Shown here: positions 1-7,165 of the stretch, piece after piece | Layout of the letters: every line of letters begins with the position of its first letter | Numbering within the stretch: position 1 is the stretch's first letter | Assembly: GCA_946562005.1 (NCBI GenBank) | Contig: CAMNVD010000014.1 | Span: forward strand, 1 to 20,787 | From: an uncultured Clostridia bacterium | Lineage (GTDB): Bacteria > Bacillota > Dehalobacteriia > UBA4068 > JAAVYR01 | Direction: 5' to 3' | Length of the DNA: 20,787 nt | Notes under the pieces: generated by a model | The model's input: only the letters and a program-made list of their open reading frames with translations | What the model was told of the DNA's origin: nothing | The model's database searches: none | Translations under genes and position numbers: made by a program

Positions 1-541
1 CAAATTCATTATTGGTACCATAGGTAATATCTGCTTCATAGGCCAGCTTCCGGTTTGGCGTCATCATATCATGGTAGATTTGCCCCACAGTAAGACCTAA
101 GAAATTGTAGAGACGTCCCATCCATTTCCCGTCACGCTTGGACAAATATTCATTAACAGTCACCACATGGACACCTTTCCCCGTCAAAGCATTGAGGTAA
201 ACAGGAGCGGTCGCTACTAAAGTCTTCCCTTCCCCAGTTTTCATTTCGGCGATACGACCATCATGGAGCGCCATGCCGCCAATGAGCTGCACATCAAAGT
301 GACGCATACCTAAAACTCTCCGGGAAGCTTCCCGCACCACAGCAAAGGCTTCCGGCAAAATATCGTTGAGGGTTTCGCCATTACCCAGCCGTTCTTTGAA
401 CTCTGCCGTTTTTGCAGACAAGGCGCCATCGTCCAGGGCCTGCATACTAGGCTCTAAACTGTTGATTTTATCTACGATTTTCTGATAGCGTTTAATATCT
501 TTTGCATTGGCATCCATTAAGCTATGAAATGGATTAAACAT
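1..541 (-). CDS. secA: Preprotein translocase subunit SecA, N-terminal part (cut by window edge)
   Basis: SecA is the ATPase motor that pushes unfolded preproteins through the SecYEG channel. The visible 180 codons begin MFNPFHSLMDANAKDIKRY and run through the start of nucleotide-binding domain 1. The Walker A motif MKTGEGKT and the downstream VVTVNEYLSKRDGKWM segment are both typical of SecA. The start is supported by an AGGAGG ribosome binding site just upstream (about 549-557 on this strand). The rest of the gene, roughly 600 or more codons, lies beyond base 1. It follows hpf in the same direction, the usual Firmicutes hpf-secA order, but a terminator and a possible promoter lie between the two genes. 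The identification rests on family recall and is very secure; only the missing C-terminal part cannot be judged. Confidence 0.97.
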   Translation of the reverse strand, partial: MFNPFHSLMDANAKDIKRYQKIVDKINSLEPSMQALDDGALSAKTAEFKERLGNGETLNDILPEAFAVVREASRRVLGMRHFDVQLIGGMALHDGRIAEMKTGEGKTLVATAPVYLNALTGKGVHVVTVNEYLSKRDGKWMGRLYNFLGLTVGQIYHDMMTPNRKLAYEADITYGTNNEF

Positions 542-620
542 AAGAGGACCTCCTTCTGTTTCCAGCGTACATAATCTCTATTTCAATTTATTTTTATACA
601 TACTTTTCCTATATTAGTTT

Positions 621-649
621 ATTTTATCACGGCAACTCTACTCCTGCAA
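621..649 (-). promoter_or_regulatory. Possible secA promoter
   Basis: On the minus strand, TTGCAG (644-649) is followed after 17 bases by TAAAAT (621-626). The -10 is good and the -35 is mediocre. The leader to the secA start would be about 70 bases. An alternative nearby pair, TTGCCG with TATAGG at 16-base spacing, cannot be excluded. The rest of the 542-765 gap is AT-rich and shows no other convincing feature. Confidence 0.4.
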
Positions 650-765
650 GGAAAACCTAGACAATACCACGGAATATACCACGATATACGAAGGCAACAC
701 TGTGCGCCTCTGACAGTAAGTTACACAAGCTATCTATATCATGTCCGTTTACGTTTAAATTATAT

Positions 766-799
766 AAAAAACACTGTGCTATCAAAAGATAACACAGCG
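766..799 (-). terminator. Rho-independent terminator after hpf
   Basis: On the minus strand, CGCTGTGTTATC (788-799) pairs with GATAGCACAGTG (772-783) across a TTTT loop. The 12-bp stem contains two G-U pairs and is followed directly by TTTTTT. It lies about 35 bases past the hpf stop codon, so hpf and secA are probably separate transcripts or only partly coupled. Confidence 0.85.
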
Positions 800-832
800 T
801 CCTGAAAGTAAATGAAAAATATAAACTAAAAA

Positions 833-1357
833 TTAAATTTCTGGTTCCAAAAGACCATATTTGCCATCTCTTCTTTTATATACTACATTGATTTTGCCGG
901 TTTCTTCATTGGCAAAAGCAAAGAAGGCATGGCCAATCAAATTCATCTGCATAATCGCTTCATCTACAGAAATCGGTTTCATTGGGAATTTTTTGGTTTT
1001 TACAGGAGTTTCTTCTTCCTCGATTGGCACAATATCATCTAAGGATGGTTTTACCACTGCCCGATTTTTCTTGGCCAATTTGGTCTTATATTTCCTTACC
1101 TGGCGTTCCAGCTTTTCTACCACCAAGTCGATAGAAGCATACATACTGTCAGTTTCTTCTTCACATCTGAGCACAATGCCTTTTAAAGGAACAGTAAGCT
1201 CTACTCGGTCGCTGCCTTTGGTAGAAGAAAGCGTAACTACCGCTTCATTCATATCTTCTAACATACGTTCAAATTTTGCCAATCTCTTTTCCACGTATTC
1301 ACGGAGTGCCGGAGTCACTTCGATATTCCGTCCTTTTACTGTTACAGTCATTGTCAT
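833..1357 (-). CDS. hpf: Ribosome hibernation-promoting factor, long form
   Basis: This protein binds the 30S decoding centre in stationary phase or stress and dimerises ribosomes into inactive 100S particles. The 174 residues have the two expected parts. An S30AE/YfiA domain (about 1-100) begins with TVTVKGRNIEVTPALREYVE. After a charged linker comes the C-terminal dimerisation domain (about 118-174), with PMKPISVDEAIMQMNLIGHA and the ending KYGLLEPEI. That length defines the long HPF form, so no separate RMF would be needed. The start at 1357 is preceded by AAGGAAG at nine bases; a second in-frame ATG lies two codons inside. It sits upstream of secA, the usual Firmicutes order. I saw no strong promoter in the AT-rich 1358-1480 gap, although one must exist because a terminator precedes it. 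Confidence 0.96.
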   Translation of the reverse strand: MTMTVTVKGRNIEVTPALREYVEKRLAKFERMLEDMNEAVVTLSSTKGSDRVELTVPLKGIVLRCEEETDSMYASIDLVVEKLERQVRKYKTKLAKKNRAVVKPSLDDIVPIEEEETPVKTKKFPMKPISVDEAIMQMNLIGHAFFAFANEETGKINVVYKRRDGKYGLLEPEI

Positions 1358-1479
1358 AATAACGCACTTCCTTTCTGTCGATACCCATCTTAAGATAATA
1401 TAAGATTTTATTTTCTATTGCTTTCATTCTCTACTATAAGAATTACACACCAGAAAAGGAAATCCTGCCACCGCCCCAA

Positions 1480-1520
1480 AAGAAAAAGAAAAAAGAACCG
1501 ATGAGATACCGGTTCCTTTT
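1480..1520 (-). terminator. Rho-independent terminator after csp
   Basis: On the minus strand, AAAAGGAACCGGT and ATCGGTTCTTTT form a stem around the loop ATCTC, followed by a T-rich tail (TTTTTTCTTTTTCTTTT). It lies about 70 bases beyond the cold-shock gene stop and separates that gene from hpf. Confidence 0.85.
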
Positions 1521-1592
1521 ACAGTTCTGATTATCTGTAAAATTTTCTTTTCAAATCTCTTTCATTTTGAGTCAGAAATAAGAAAAAGAAAC

Positions 1593-1793
1593 TTAGGATA
1601 ATTTCACAACATTAGCAGCTTGCAAACCCCGTGGGCCTTCTACTACATCAAATTCTACTTCCTGACCTTCTTCCAGGTTTTTGAAGCCTTCTCCAGTAAT
1701 GGCAGAGAAATGAACAAATACGTCTTGTTCCCCTTCACCAGATAAGAAGCCGAAGCCTTTTTCAGAGTTAAACCATTTTACAGTACCTTTCAT
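1593..1793 (-). CDS. Cold-shock protein (CspA family)
   Basis: This is a small single-stranded nucleic-acid-binding protein that acts as an RNA chaperone. The 66 residues start MKGTVKWFNSEKGFGFLSG and carry both RNA-binding motifs, GFGFL and VFVHF. This is the whole length of a typical Csp. The reading frame is open further upstream to 1907, but the extra 38 residues have no Csp character. The ATG at 1793 has a GGAGGG ribosome binding site four bases upstream, so I take it as the start. It has its own promoter at 1875-1903 and a leader of about 75 bases with a strong hairpin, an arrangement common in cold-shock genes. It is transcribed divergently from the ACT-domain gene at 2066. Confidence 0.97.
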   Translation of the reverse strand: MKGTVKWFNSEKGFGFLSGEGEQDVFVHFSAITGEGFKNLEEGQEVEFDVVEGPRGLQAANVVKLS

Positions 1794-1833
1794 AGCACCC
1801 TCCAAATTCCACATAAAATTCTTTTTCCTCACA

Positions 1834-1860
1834 GAAAACAGTGATAAACCCACTGTTTTC
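1834..1860 (-). promoter_or_regulatory. Hairpin in the csp mRNA leader
   Basis: A perfect 10-bp stem, GAAAACAGTG with CACTGTTTTC, encloses a 7-base loop in the untranslated leader. No U run follows at once, so it is not a standard terminator. A role in mRNA stability or thermosensing of csp is inferred from the family, not shown. Confidence 0.55.
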
Positions 1861-1874
1861 CTTAGGTAGGGATT

Positions 1875-1903
1875 ATTATACCACGAGATACGCCCCATTG
1901 CAA
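1875..1903 (-). promoter_or_regulatory. Sigma-A promoter of csp
   Basis: On the minus strand, TTGCAA (1898-1903) is followed after exactly 17 bases by TATAAT (1875-1880). The expected transcript start near 1868 gives a leader of about 75 bases before the csp ATG. Confidence 0.85.
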
Positions 1904-1972
1904 ACAAATCAGATTTTTTGTCAAAAAGATTGTAAAATCGTCAATCCTCATAAAATTTCTTGATGATATAGA

Positions 1973-1998
1973 TTTTTTCCTTTTTTTCCTTTTTTTCC
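1973..1998 (+). repeat. Three-copy T6-7CC pyrimidine tract
   Basis: The unit TTTTTTCC occurs three times in a row with a 9-base period (T6CC, T7CC, T7CC). It lies just upstream of the extended -10 promoter that serves the ACT-domain gene. It could act as an upstream A/T promoter element or be prone to slippage; neither is shown. Confidence 0.6.
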
Positions 1999-2027
1999 TT
2001 TGTAGTAACAATGATTTGTGATATAAT
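1999..2027 (+). promoter_or_regulatory. Extended -10 promoter of the ACT/UPF0210 genes
   Basis: TGATATAAT (2019-2027) is a full extended -10 element. The -35 region at correct spacing (TTTGTA, 1999-2004) is weak. The transcript would start near 2034 and have a leader of about 30 bases. Confidence 0.7.
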
Positions 2028-2065
2028 ATATAAAATCATTATAAAAAATTAGAGGAGGCCATCCA

Positions 2066-2335
2066 ATGAAAGCTGTTATTACCGTTCTAGGGAAGGATAC
2101 CACAGGCATTATTTACCGTATCAGTGAAATCTTATACAAAACCAACAACAATATTTTAGACTTAAGTCAGACCATCATGGAAGATATGTTCACCATGATT
2201 ATGCTGGTAGATATCTCAAAATCCTCTAATAGCATCGACGAATTAAACCAACAACTCAAGGCCTTAGGCGAAGAGCTAAACCTCTCCGTCCGCATCCAAC
2301 ATGAGGATATTTTCTCCTCTATGCACAGGATTTAG
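2066..2335 (+). CDS. ACT domain protein (UPF0237 family)
   Basis: This 89-residue protein consists of little more than one ACT domain, a fold that usually binds amino acids or other small ligands to regulate enzymes. It opens MKAVITVLGKDTTGIIYRI, the typical first strand, glycine turn and helix of UPF0237 proteins, followed by NNILDLSQTIMEDMFTMIML. AGGAGG lies seven bases before the ATG. The next gene, a UPF0210 protein, starts 32 bases downstream on the same strand. This two-gene pairing is widely conserved in Firmicutes and some archaea, suggesting that the ACT protein senses a ligand for its partner. The real substrate or ligand is unknown to me. Confidence 0.93.
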   Translation: MKAVITVLGKDTTGIIYRISEILYKTNNNILDLSQTIMEDMFTMIMLVDISKSSNSIDELNQQLKALGEELNLSVRIQHEDIFSSMHRI

Positions 2336-2367
2336 CCACTATTTTTGTTTTTAAGGAGTATTTTTTT

Positions 2368-3726
2368 ATGATTAATACTTATGATATTTTAGAAACCATC
2401 AAGATGATTCAAGAAGAACACTTGGACATCCGTACCATCACTATGGGCATTTCCCTCCGAGATTGCTGCCATAGCGATATTAAAGTCTCCACCCAAAAGG
2501 TTTACGATAAAATCACCAAACGAGCAGAAAAGCTCGTTTCCACTGGGGAAGAAATCGAACGGAAATACGGTATTCCTATTATCAACAAACGGATTTCCGT
2601 CACCCCCATTGCCCTTGTCGCCGAAAGCTGCGATAGCAAAGACTATGTGCAATATGCCTATGCCCTGCAAAAAGCGGCAGAAGCCACTGGCGTCAACTTC
2701 ATTGGCGGTTATTCTGCTTTAGTACACAAAGGCTACACCGAAGGGGACCGTGCTCTCATCGCCTCTATCCCAGAAGCATTAGCGAATACCAACAATGTAT
2801 GCTCCAGCGTTAACGTAGCCACGACCAAAGCTGGCATCAATATGGACGCTGTAGCAGAAATGGGCCGCATCATTAAGCAAGCAGCAGAACTGACAAAAGA
2901 CCGTGACTCCATCGGCTGCGCAAAATTAGTAGTCTTTGCCAATGTACCAGAAGACAATCCGTTCATGGCTGGCGCTTTCCATGGCGTCGGCGAACCGGAA
3001 TGCGTCATCAATGTAGGGGTTTCCGGCCCCGGCGTTGTCCGGGCAGCTCTTGCAAAAGCCGGCGACTGTGACTTCTCTCAAGTTGCTGACACTATTAAAA
3101 AGACTGCTTTCAAAATCACTCGTATGGGACAATTAGTAGCTTGCGAAGCCTCTGAAGCGCTAGGCGTACCTTTCGGCATTGTAGACCTTTCCTTAGCGCC
3201 AACGCCTGCCATCGGTGACTCCGTTGCCCACATCTTAGAAGAAATGGGCCTGGAAAAATGCGGTACCCACGGCACCACTGCAGCCCTTGCGCTCCTTAAT
3301 GACGCTGTGAAAAAAGGCGGCGTCATGGCCTCCTCCCACGTAGGCGGACTTTCCGGCGCATTTATCCCTGTCAGCGAAGACGCCGGCATGATAGACGCAG
3401 TCAAATGCGGCGCCCTATCCCTAGAAAAACTAGAAGCTATGACAGCAGTATGCTCCGTGGGCTTAGATATGATTGTAGTTCCTGGTGACACCACTGCAGA
3501 AACCCTCTCTGCCATCATTGCAGATGAAATTGCCATCGGCGTCATTAACACCAAAACCACCGCCGTAAGAGTTATCCCTGCTATTGGTAAGAAAATCGGT
3601 GAAGAATTAGAATTCGGCGGGTTATTAGGCAGCGGTCCTGTTATGCCTGTCAGCAATTTCTCCAGTGAACGGTTCGTAAAGCGTGGCGGCAGAATCCCCG
3701 CTCCAATGCACAGCCTCAAGAATTAG
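2368..3726 (+). CDS. UPF0210 (DUF711) family protein
   Basis: This 452-residue protein matches the full length of the UPF0210/DUF711 family. Recognisable stretches are the N-terminal ILETIKMIQEEHLDIRTITM, the middle ALANTNNVCSSVNVATTKAG, the glycine-rich CVINVGVSGPGVVRAAL and the C-terminal GGLLGSGPVMPVSNFSSERF. The family fold is related to glycyl-radical enzymes of the pyruvate formate-lyase type, but its members lack an established biochemical function, so I do not assign one. AAGGAG precedes the ATG by about nine bases. It is probably cotranscribed with the ACT protein gene from the promoter at 1999 and ends at a clear terminator. Confidence 0.93.
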   Translation: MINTYDILETIKMIQEEHLDIRTITMGISLRDCCHSDIKVSTQKVYDKITKRAEKLVSTGEEIERKYGIPIINKRISVTPIALVAESCDSKDYVQYAYALQKAAEATGVNFIGGYSALVHKGYTEGDRALIASIPEALANTNNVCSSVNVATTKAGINMDAVAEMGRIIKQAAELTKDRDSIGCAKLVVFANVPEDNPFMAGAFHGVGEPECVINVGVSGPGVVRAALAKAGDCDFSQVADTIKKTAFKITRMGQLVACEASEALGVPFGIVDLSLAPTPAIGDSVAHILEEMGLEKCGTHGTTAALALLNDAVKKGGVMASSHVGGLSGAFIPVSEDAGMIDAVKCGALSLEKLEAMTAVCSVGLDMIVVPGDTTAETLSAIIADEIAIGVINTKTTAVRVIPAIGKKIGEELEFGGLLGSGPVMPVSNFSSERFVKRGGRIPAPMHSLKN

Positions 3727-3750
3727 CCACAAAGTACCACAGAAATACTT

Positions 3751-3792
3751 ACTACCTCTTAGCACTTCATATTGCCTAGGAGGTAGTTTTTT
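3751..3792 (+). terminator. Terminator of the ACT/UPF0210 operon
   Basis: ACTACCTCTT (3751-3760) pairs with AGGAGGTAGT (3778-3787), ten base pairs with one G-U, across a 17-base loop. A T6 run follows. It lies 25 bases after the UPF0210 stop codon. Confidence 0.8.
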
Positions 3793-3833
3793 ATTGCTGT
3801 AAAAGATTTCTCGAAAAAATTCTGAAGTTCCGG

Positions 3834-3862
3834 TTGCTTTTTTTGTTCTAAGCGCTTATAAT
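3834..3862 (+). promoter_or_regulatory. Promoter of the zinc-ribbon gene
   Basis: TTGCTT (3834-3839) and TATAAT (3857-3862) are separated by 17 bases. The transcript would begin near 3869 and have an untranslated leader of about 100 bases. The leader contains GGATTTT (about 3909-3915) and AAAATCC (about 3945-3951), which can pair just upstream of the ribosome binding site. Confidence 0.8.
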
Positions 3863-3970
3863 GAGGAAAGACCTACTGTTTTATGCCCTGACGATAACCC
3901 TTCCTTTCGGATTTTGGTTCATCATCCCCGGTTGTAAACATTAGGAAAATCCAAAAGGAGGTATTTTATC

Positions 3971-4246
3971 ATGGCTTTTGAAGACAGAACATTAACCTGT
4001 AAAGAATGCGGCGCTGAATTCGTTTTCTCCGCATCCGAACAAGAATTTTACGCTGAAAAGGGGTTCCAAAACGACCCTGCTCGTTGCCCTTCCTGCCGCG
4101 CAGCACGGAAACAACAACGGAACGGCGCAAGAGAAATGTTTGAAGTAGTTTGTGCTGAATGCGGTTGCACCACACAAGTTCCTTTCAAACCAGTAAACGA
4201 TCGTCCTGTATATTGCAGAGACTGCTATCAAAACCAACAAAGATAG
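3971..4246 (+). CDS. Double zinc-ribbon protein (zf-trcl plus CxxC-x17-CxxC)
   Basis: This 91-residue protein has two metal-binding modules. The first (about residues 7-46) has CKEC and CPSC separated by 25 residues and the EFYAEKGFQNDPARCPSCR signature of the probable zinc-ribbon zf-trcl. The second (about 58-87) has CAEC and CRDC separated by exactly 17 residues, the CxxC-x17-CxxC pattern. All eight cysteines are present. The ribosome binding site is AAGGAGG, nine bases before the ATG. Such proteins are common in anaerobic Firmicutes, but their partner (nucleic acid or protein) is unknown. It has its own promoter and terminator, so it is probably monocistronic. Confidence 0.92.
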   Translation: MAFEDRTLTCKECGAEFVFSASEQEFYAEKGFQNDPARCPSCRAARKQQRNGAREMFEVVCAECGCTTQVPFKPVNDRPVYCRDCYQNQQR

Positions 4247-4270
4247 TTTTTAAGCCTATCTTTGCGGTTA

Positions 4271-4306
4271 AAAAAAACACACCGATTTTCATCGGTGTGT
4301 TTTTTA
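4271..4306. terminator. Bidirectional terminator between zinc-ribbon gene and thrC
   Basis: ACACACCGAT and ATCGGTGTGT form a perfect 10-bp stem with loop TTTC, flanked by an A run on one side and a T run on the other. It therefore gives a hairpin plus U tract for both converging transcripts. Confidence 0.9.
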
Positions 4307-4324
4307 TTTTAAATATGGTTGCAG

Positions 4325-5803
4325 CTATAATACAATGTTTTTCACCGTTTCTGTCATTTGGGTGTTGTCGATGTTGGTGTTGTGACGTACCGGTTTTTCT
4401 GTCAGGCCTCGTAACCCTACCGGGATTTCCCAACCGGTTACAGCAGATAGCTTCCCGAGGCAAGCAATAGAGTCCGCTTCTTCACCACAAATAGCGCTGT
4501 ATACCACCTCAGCAAATTTGAAAGGACTGGCAGTAGAGGCAATGACCATAGGCATCTTATCCCCTGCCGTCTTTTGATAGTCCTGGCAAACTTTCACCCC
4601 TACCGCAGTATGAGGGTCTAGCACATAGTGTTCAGCCTTCCAGGTATCTGCTATCACTTGGTTGATTTCATCTTGGGTAGCATAGCCCCCTACTAAGATT
4701 TGCTGCCAATTTGCCTTGGTGGCGTCGTCTACAGTGAATACGCCATCTGTCGCCAGCTGCCCAAACCAAGCTTTGATTTTCCCGGCATCACGACCGCACA
4801 TTTCAAAGAGGAACCGTTCAAAGTTGCTGGAAACGAGAATATCCATGGAAGGGCTGGTGGTTTTGTAAAATTCCCGTCGTTTGTCATAAGTCCCGGTATT
4901 GATGACGTCAGTGAGCACTTTGTTTTCATTAGAAGCGCAGACGAATTTCCCTACAGGGAGCCCCATGCGCATCCCGTAATAAGCAGCTAAAATATTGCCG
5001 AAGTTCCCAGTAGGCACTACTACACCCATAGGTTCGCCTGCTTTGATTGCCCCTTGTTTTACCAGGCGGCCATAGCTCCAGAAATAATATACAATCTGCG
5101 GCATCAAGCGGCCCCAGTTGATGGAGTTGGCAGAGGAAAATTTCTTATTGGCGTTTTTCAATGCGTCATTCATGACGCCGTCAGAGAAGATTTCTTTCAC
5201 GCCTTTTTGACAATGGTCAAAGTTGCCATCTACCCCTACCACATAGGTGTTATTCCCTTCAGTGGTGAGCATTTGCAATTTCTGCACTTCGCTGACGCCT
5301 GTTTGTGGGTAGAAAACGATAATTTTGATACCGTCTACATTTTTGAAACCTTCTAAAGCAGCTTTCCCCGTATCCCCAGAGGTAGCAGTAAGGATAATCA
5401 CTTCTTCTCCATGGTTGGTTTTCGCTACAGCCTTTTGCATTAGATGGGGCAAAGCCTGGAGCGCCATATCCTTAAAGGCGGCCGTCGGCCCATGCCACAG
5501 CTCCAACAAATATTGTTCATCAGAAAGACCAACCAAAGGCGCAATTTCAGCAGAGGAGAAATTGTCACCATAAGCATTGGTTACGATGTCTTTGATTTCT
5601 TCAGCGGTATAATCTGATAAATAAAGAGCAAATATCTTCTCTGCTAATTCCCCATAAGAAAGACAAGCGGTCTCCTGCCAATCCATTTGCCATAGGGGAA
5701 AAGTTTCTGGCACATATAAACCACCATCAGGTGCAAGGCCCCTGCTAATAGCCTCAGCTGCGCTTACGGCAGGAGATTCTCCTCTGGTACTAAAAAACTG
5801 CAT
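4325..5803 (-). CDS. thrC: Threonine synthase
   Basis: This is a PLP enzyme that converts O-phosphohomoserine to threonine and phosphate, the last step of threonine synthesis. The 492-residue protein starts MQFFSTRGESPAVSAAEAIS and has the expected long-form length. The PLP lysine lies in HGPTAAFKDMALQ (about residue 111), and TATSGDTGKAALEGF carries the phosphate-binding loop. The frame is open 27 bases further upstream to 5830. However, the start at 5803 is chosen because GGGAGG precedes it by about nine bases, while the outer ATG has no such site. A strong promoter (5844-5872) overlaps the end of the transporter gene, and transcription ends at the bidirectional terminator. No other threonine gene is in the window. 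A leader that could encode an attenuator peptide is not evident. Confidence 0.96.
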   Translation of the reverse strand: MQFFSTRGESPAVSAAEAISRGLAPDGGLYVPETFPLWQMDWQETACLSYGELAEKIFALYLSDYTAEEIKDIVTNAYGDNFSSAEIAPLVGLSDEQYLLELWHGPTAAFKDMALQALPHLMQKAVAKTNHGEEVIILTATSGDTGKAALEGFKNVDGIKIIVFYPQTGVSEVQKLQMLTTEGNNTYVVGVDGNFDHCQKGVKEIFSDGVMNDALKNANKKFSSANSINWGRLMPQIVYYFWSYGRLVKQGAIKAGEPMGVVVPTGNFGNILAAYYGMRMGLPVGKFVCASNENKVLTDVINTGTYDKRREFYKTTSPSMDILVSSNFERFLFEMCGRDAGKIKAWFGQLATDGVFTVDDATKANWQQILVGGYATQDEINQVIADTWKAEHYVLDPHTAVGVKVCQDYQKTAGDKMPMVIASTASPFKFAEVVYSAICGEEADSIACLGKLSAVTGWEIPVGLRGLTEKPVRHNTNIDNTQMTETVKNIVL

Positions 5804-5843
5804 CTTTTCCAGCCTCCCATGCTTTTTCATACTGAATTGATTT

Positions 5844-5872
5844 ATTTTACCACTAAATCACAGGATATGCAA
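5844..5872 (-). promoter_or_regulatory. Promoter of thrC
   Basis: On the minus strand, TTGCAT (5867-5872) precedes TAAAAT (5844-5849) by 17 bases. The transcript would begin near 5837, about 34 bases before the chosen start codon. Confidence 0.75.
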
Positions 5873-5875
5873 CGT

Positions 5876-6784
5876 CTAGCTTTTTTCCTCTCTGCCATGA
5901 AAATAATTAGTTCCCCATACACCCAGGAGAATGATTGCTGCGCCCACCCAGTGATACCAATATAACCGCTCCTCTAGGAAAAAGACGCCGGCCAAAATAG
6001 AAATAATGGTACTAGCATTATCAAAAACGGCATAACGATAGGCAGGGATTTTTGTCAAGGCTAAATTAGTACAGAAAAAAGCAACCATAGAAGCTGCTAC
6101 TGACAAAAACAATAACGGCAATAAAAAATCTAGATTTGCCAAGGGCATAAAATAACCTTGCAGATTACCGCCACACCATGCCACGACTACCGCCCAGAGA
6201 TTAAACACCACTGCCGCAGTAAGAGACATGACAAAGGTAATCTCCCAAGGCGTAAAATAGACGGACTGCTTGCGACTGCCTACTGTAAAAAAGCTAGCTG
6301 ATATCACAGCCAAGAGAAAAAACACTTTGCTAATCAGAGCGGATTCTAATACCAAACCATCCATCAGCACGATAAAAATAGCGCCGCAAACAGAACAAGC
6401 CAAAAAACATCCTTGCCGCCTAGAAACAGACTCATGGAGCAAAAGCCCACTGACAATAGCAGTAGATACCGGGATGAGCGCAACAAAAAGACCGGCCTCC
6501 GAGCTAGTACCATAGAAAAGTCCGTAGGTCTCAAAGGTAAAATATGCCACCGGCTGAAAAAGAGAAAGACGAACCAAGGCGCCCCAGTTTTTCCCTTTCA
6601 AATGAACTGGAATGATACCAAGCACCACTAAAACACATAAAACTGCGGAAGAACATAAAAATCTTAACGCCACCAGATGCACCGGTGTTACCAAGACAAG
6701 CGCCATTTTACTGAATAAAAAAGTCAAACCAAATATGGTAGTAGCAGTTATCGCTGCCAAATAGCCAATACATTTTTCCGACAT
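5876..6784 (-). CDS. EamA/DMT-family transporter
   Basis: This is an inner-membrane protein of the drug/metabolite transporter superfamily with about ten membrane helices in two EamA repeats. The first repeat begins CIGYLAAITATTIFGLTFLF. The second follows about residue 150 (KVFFLLAVISASFFTVGSRK) and ends in the typical FLEERLYWYHWVGAAIILLG. The substrate cannot be read from sequence; relatives export amino acids or metabolites. The frame is open to a TTG at 6799, but the ATG at 6784 has GAGG eight bases upstream, giving 302 residues starting MSEKCIGYLAA. It lies upstream of thrC in the same direction, but thrC has its own promoter. A link to amino-acid export is only a guess. Confidence 0.9.
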   Translation of the reverse strand: MSEKCIGYLAAITATTIFGLTFLFSKMALVLVTPVHLVALRFLCSSAVLCVLVVLGIIPVHLKGKNWGALVRLSLFQPVAYFTFETYGLFYGTSSEAGLFVALIPVSTAIVSGLLLHESVSRRQGCFLACSVCGAIFIVLMDGLVLESALISKVFFLLAVISASFFTVGSRKQSVYFTPWEITFVMSLTAAVVFNLWAVVVAWCGGNLQGYFMPLANLDFLLPLLFLSVAASMVAFFCTNLALTKIPAYRYAVFDNASTIISILAGVFFLEERLYWYHWVGAAIILLGVWGTNYFHGREEKS

Positions 6785-6922
6785 GAACGAATACCTCAAA
6801 AATTTTATTAAAATTTTCTACATTCCTTACAAAGAACATACAAAATCTTTCATAAAAATCCACCTTACCGTAAATGATAAAAACGACCAATAAAATTATC
6901 ATCTAAAGAAGGAGATATACCC

Positions 6923-7108
6923 ATGCAAACAATTTGTTATAAAAGACACGCCCGAGAAAGAGCCATCACCCTCTCAGCTATCGGCGCAAGCGCTGCCGTG
7001 ACAGGACTAGTCTTAAGCAATATCATGCCTCGCTCCAGCGCCATGCTTTCCGGCTTTGGCGCCGCAAACTTAGCCGTCGGCGGACTATACTGGCTATCCC
7101 AAGCATAA
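6923..7108 (+). CDS. Small hydrophobic membrane protein, unknown function
   Basis: I do not recognise this 61-residue protein. A basic N-terminus (YKRHARERA) precedes two hydrophobic stretches (about 15-34 and 40-59), both rich in glycine, alanine and serine and separated by MPRSS. That fits a small two-helix membrane protein with positive residues inside. It is judged real because of a very strong ribosome binding site (AAGGAGAT, seven bases before ATG), codon use like its neighbours and a terminator right after the stop. It is transcribed divergently from the EamA gene; the roughly 140-base gap is AT-rich and I could not settle a promoter. Confidence 0.7.
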   Translation: MQTICYKRHARERAITLSAIGASAAVTGLVLSNIMPRSSAMLSGFGAANLAVGGLYWLSQA

Positions 7109-7130
7109 AATATTTTAAAAGCATATAAAG

Positions 7131-7157
7131 AAAAGAGGCGTATCGCCTCTTTTTTGT
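7131..7157. terminator. Bidirectional terminator between small membrane gene and rnpB
   Basis: AAAAGAGGCG and CGCCTCTTTT form a 10-bp stem around a TAT loop with T/A runs on both sides. It serves the 61-residue protein gene on the plus strand and the RNase P RNA gene on the minus strand. Confidence 0.85.
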
Positions 7158-7165
7158 TTAAAAAG

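Noticed and set aside
861..1403. Long plus-strand open frame of 180 codons
   Set aside because: It is antisense to hpf, whose family and ribosome binding site are clear; the predicted peptide is Ser/Thr/Phe-rich like a reverse-strand shadow.
1794..1907. N-terminal extension of the cold-shock frame
   Set aside because: It crosses the promoter and leader hairpin; all Csp homology begins at the ATG at 1793.
3078..3719. 213-codon minus-strand frame inside the UPF0210 gene
   Set aside because: Shadow of a strongly recognised gene; no ribosome binding site and no family resemblance.
6908..6925. AAGAAGGAGATATAC before the 61-residue gene resembles the T7 gene 10 leader found in expression vectors
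   Set aside because: The match stops after 15 bases and the flanks are ordinary genomic sequence; taken as a strong natural ribosome binding site, not contamination.
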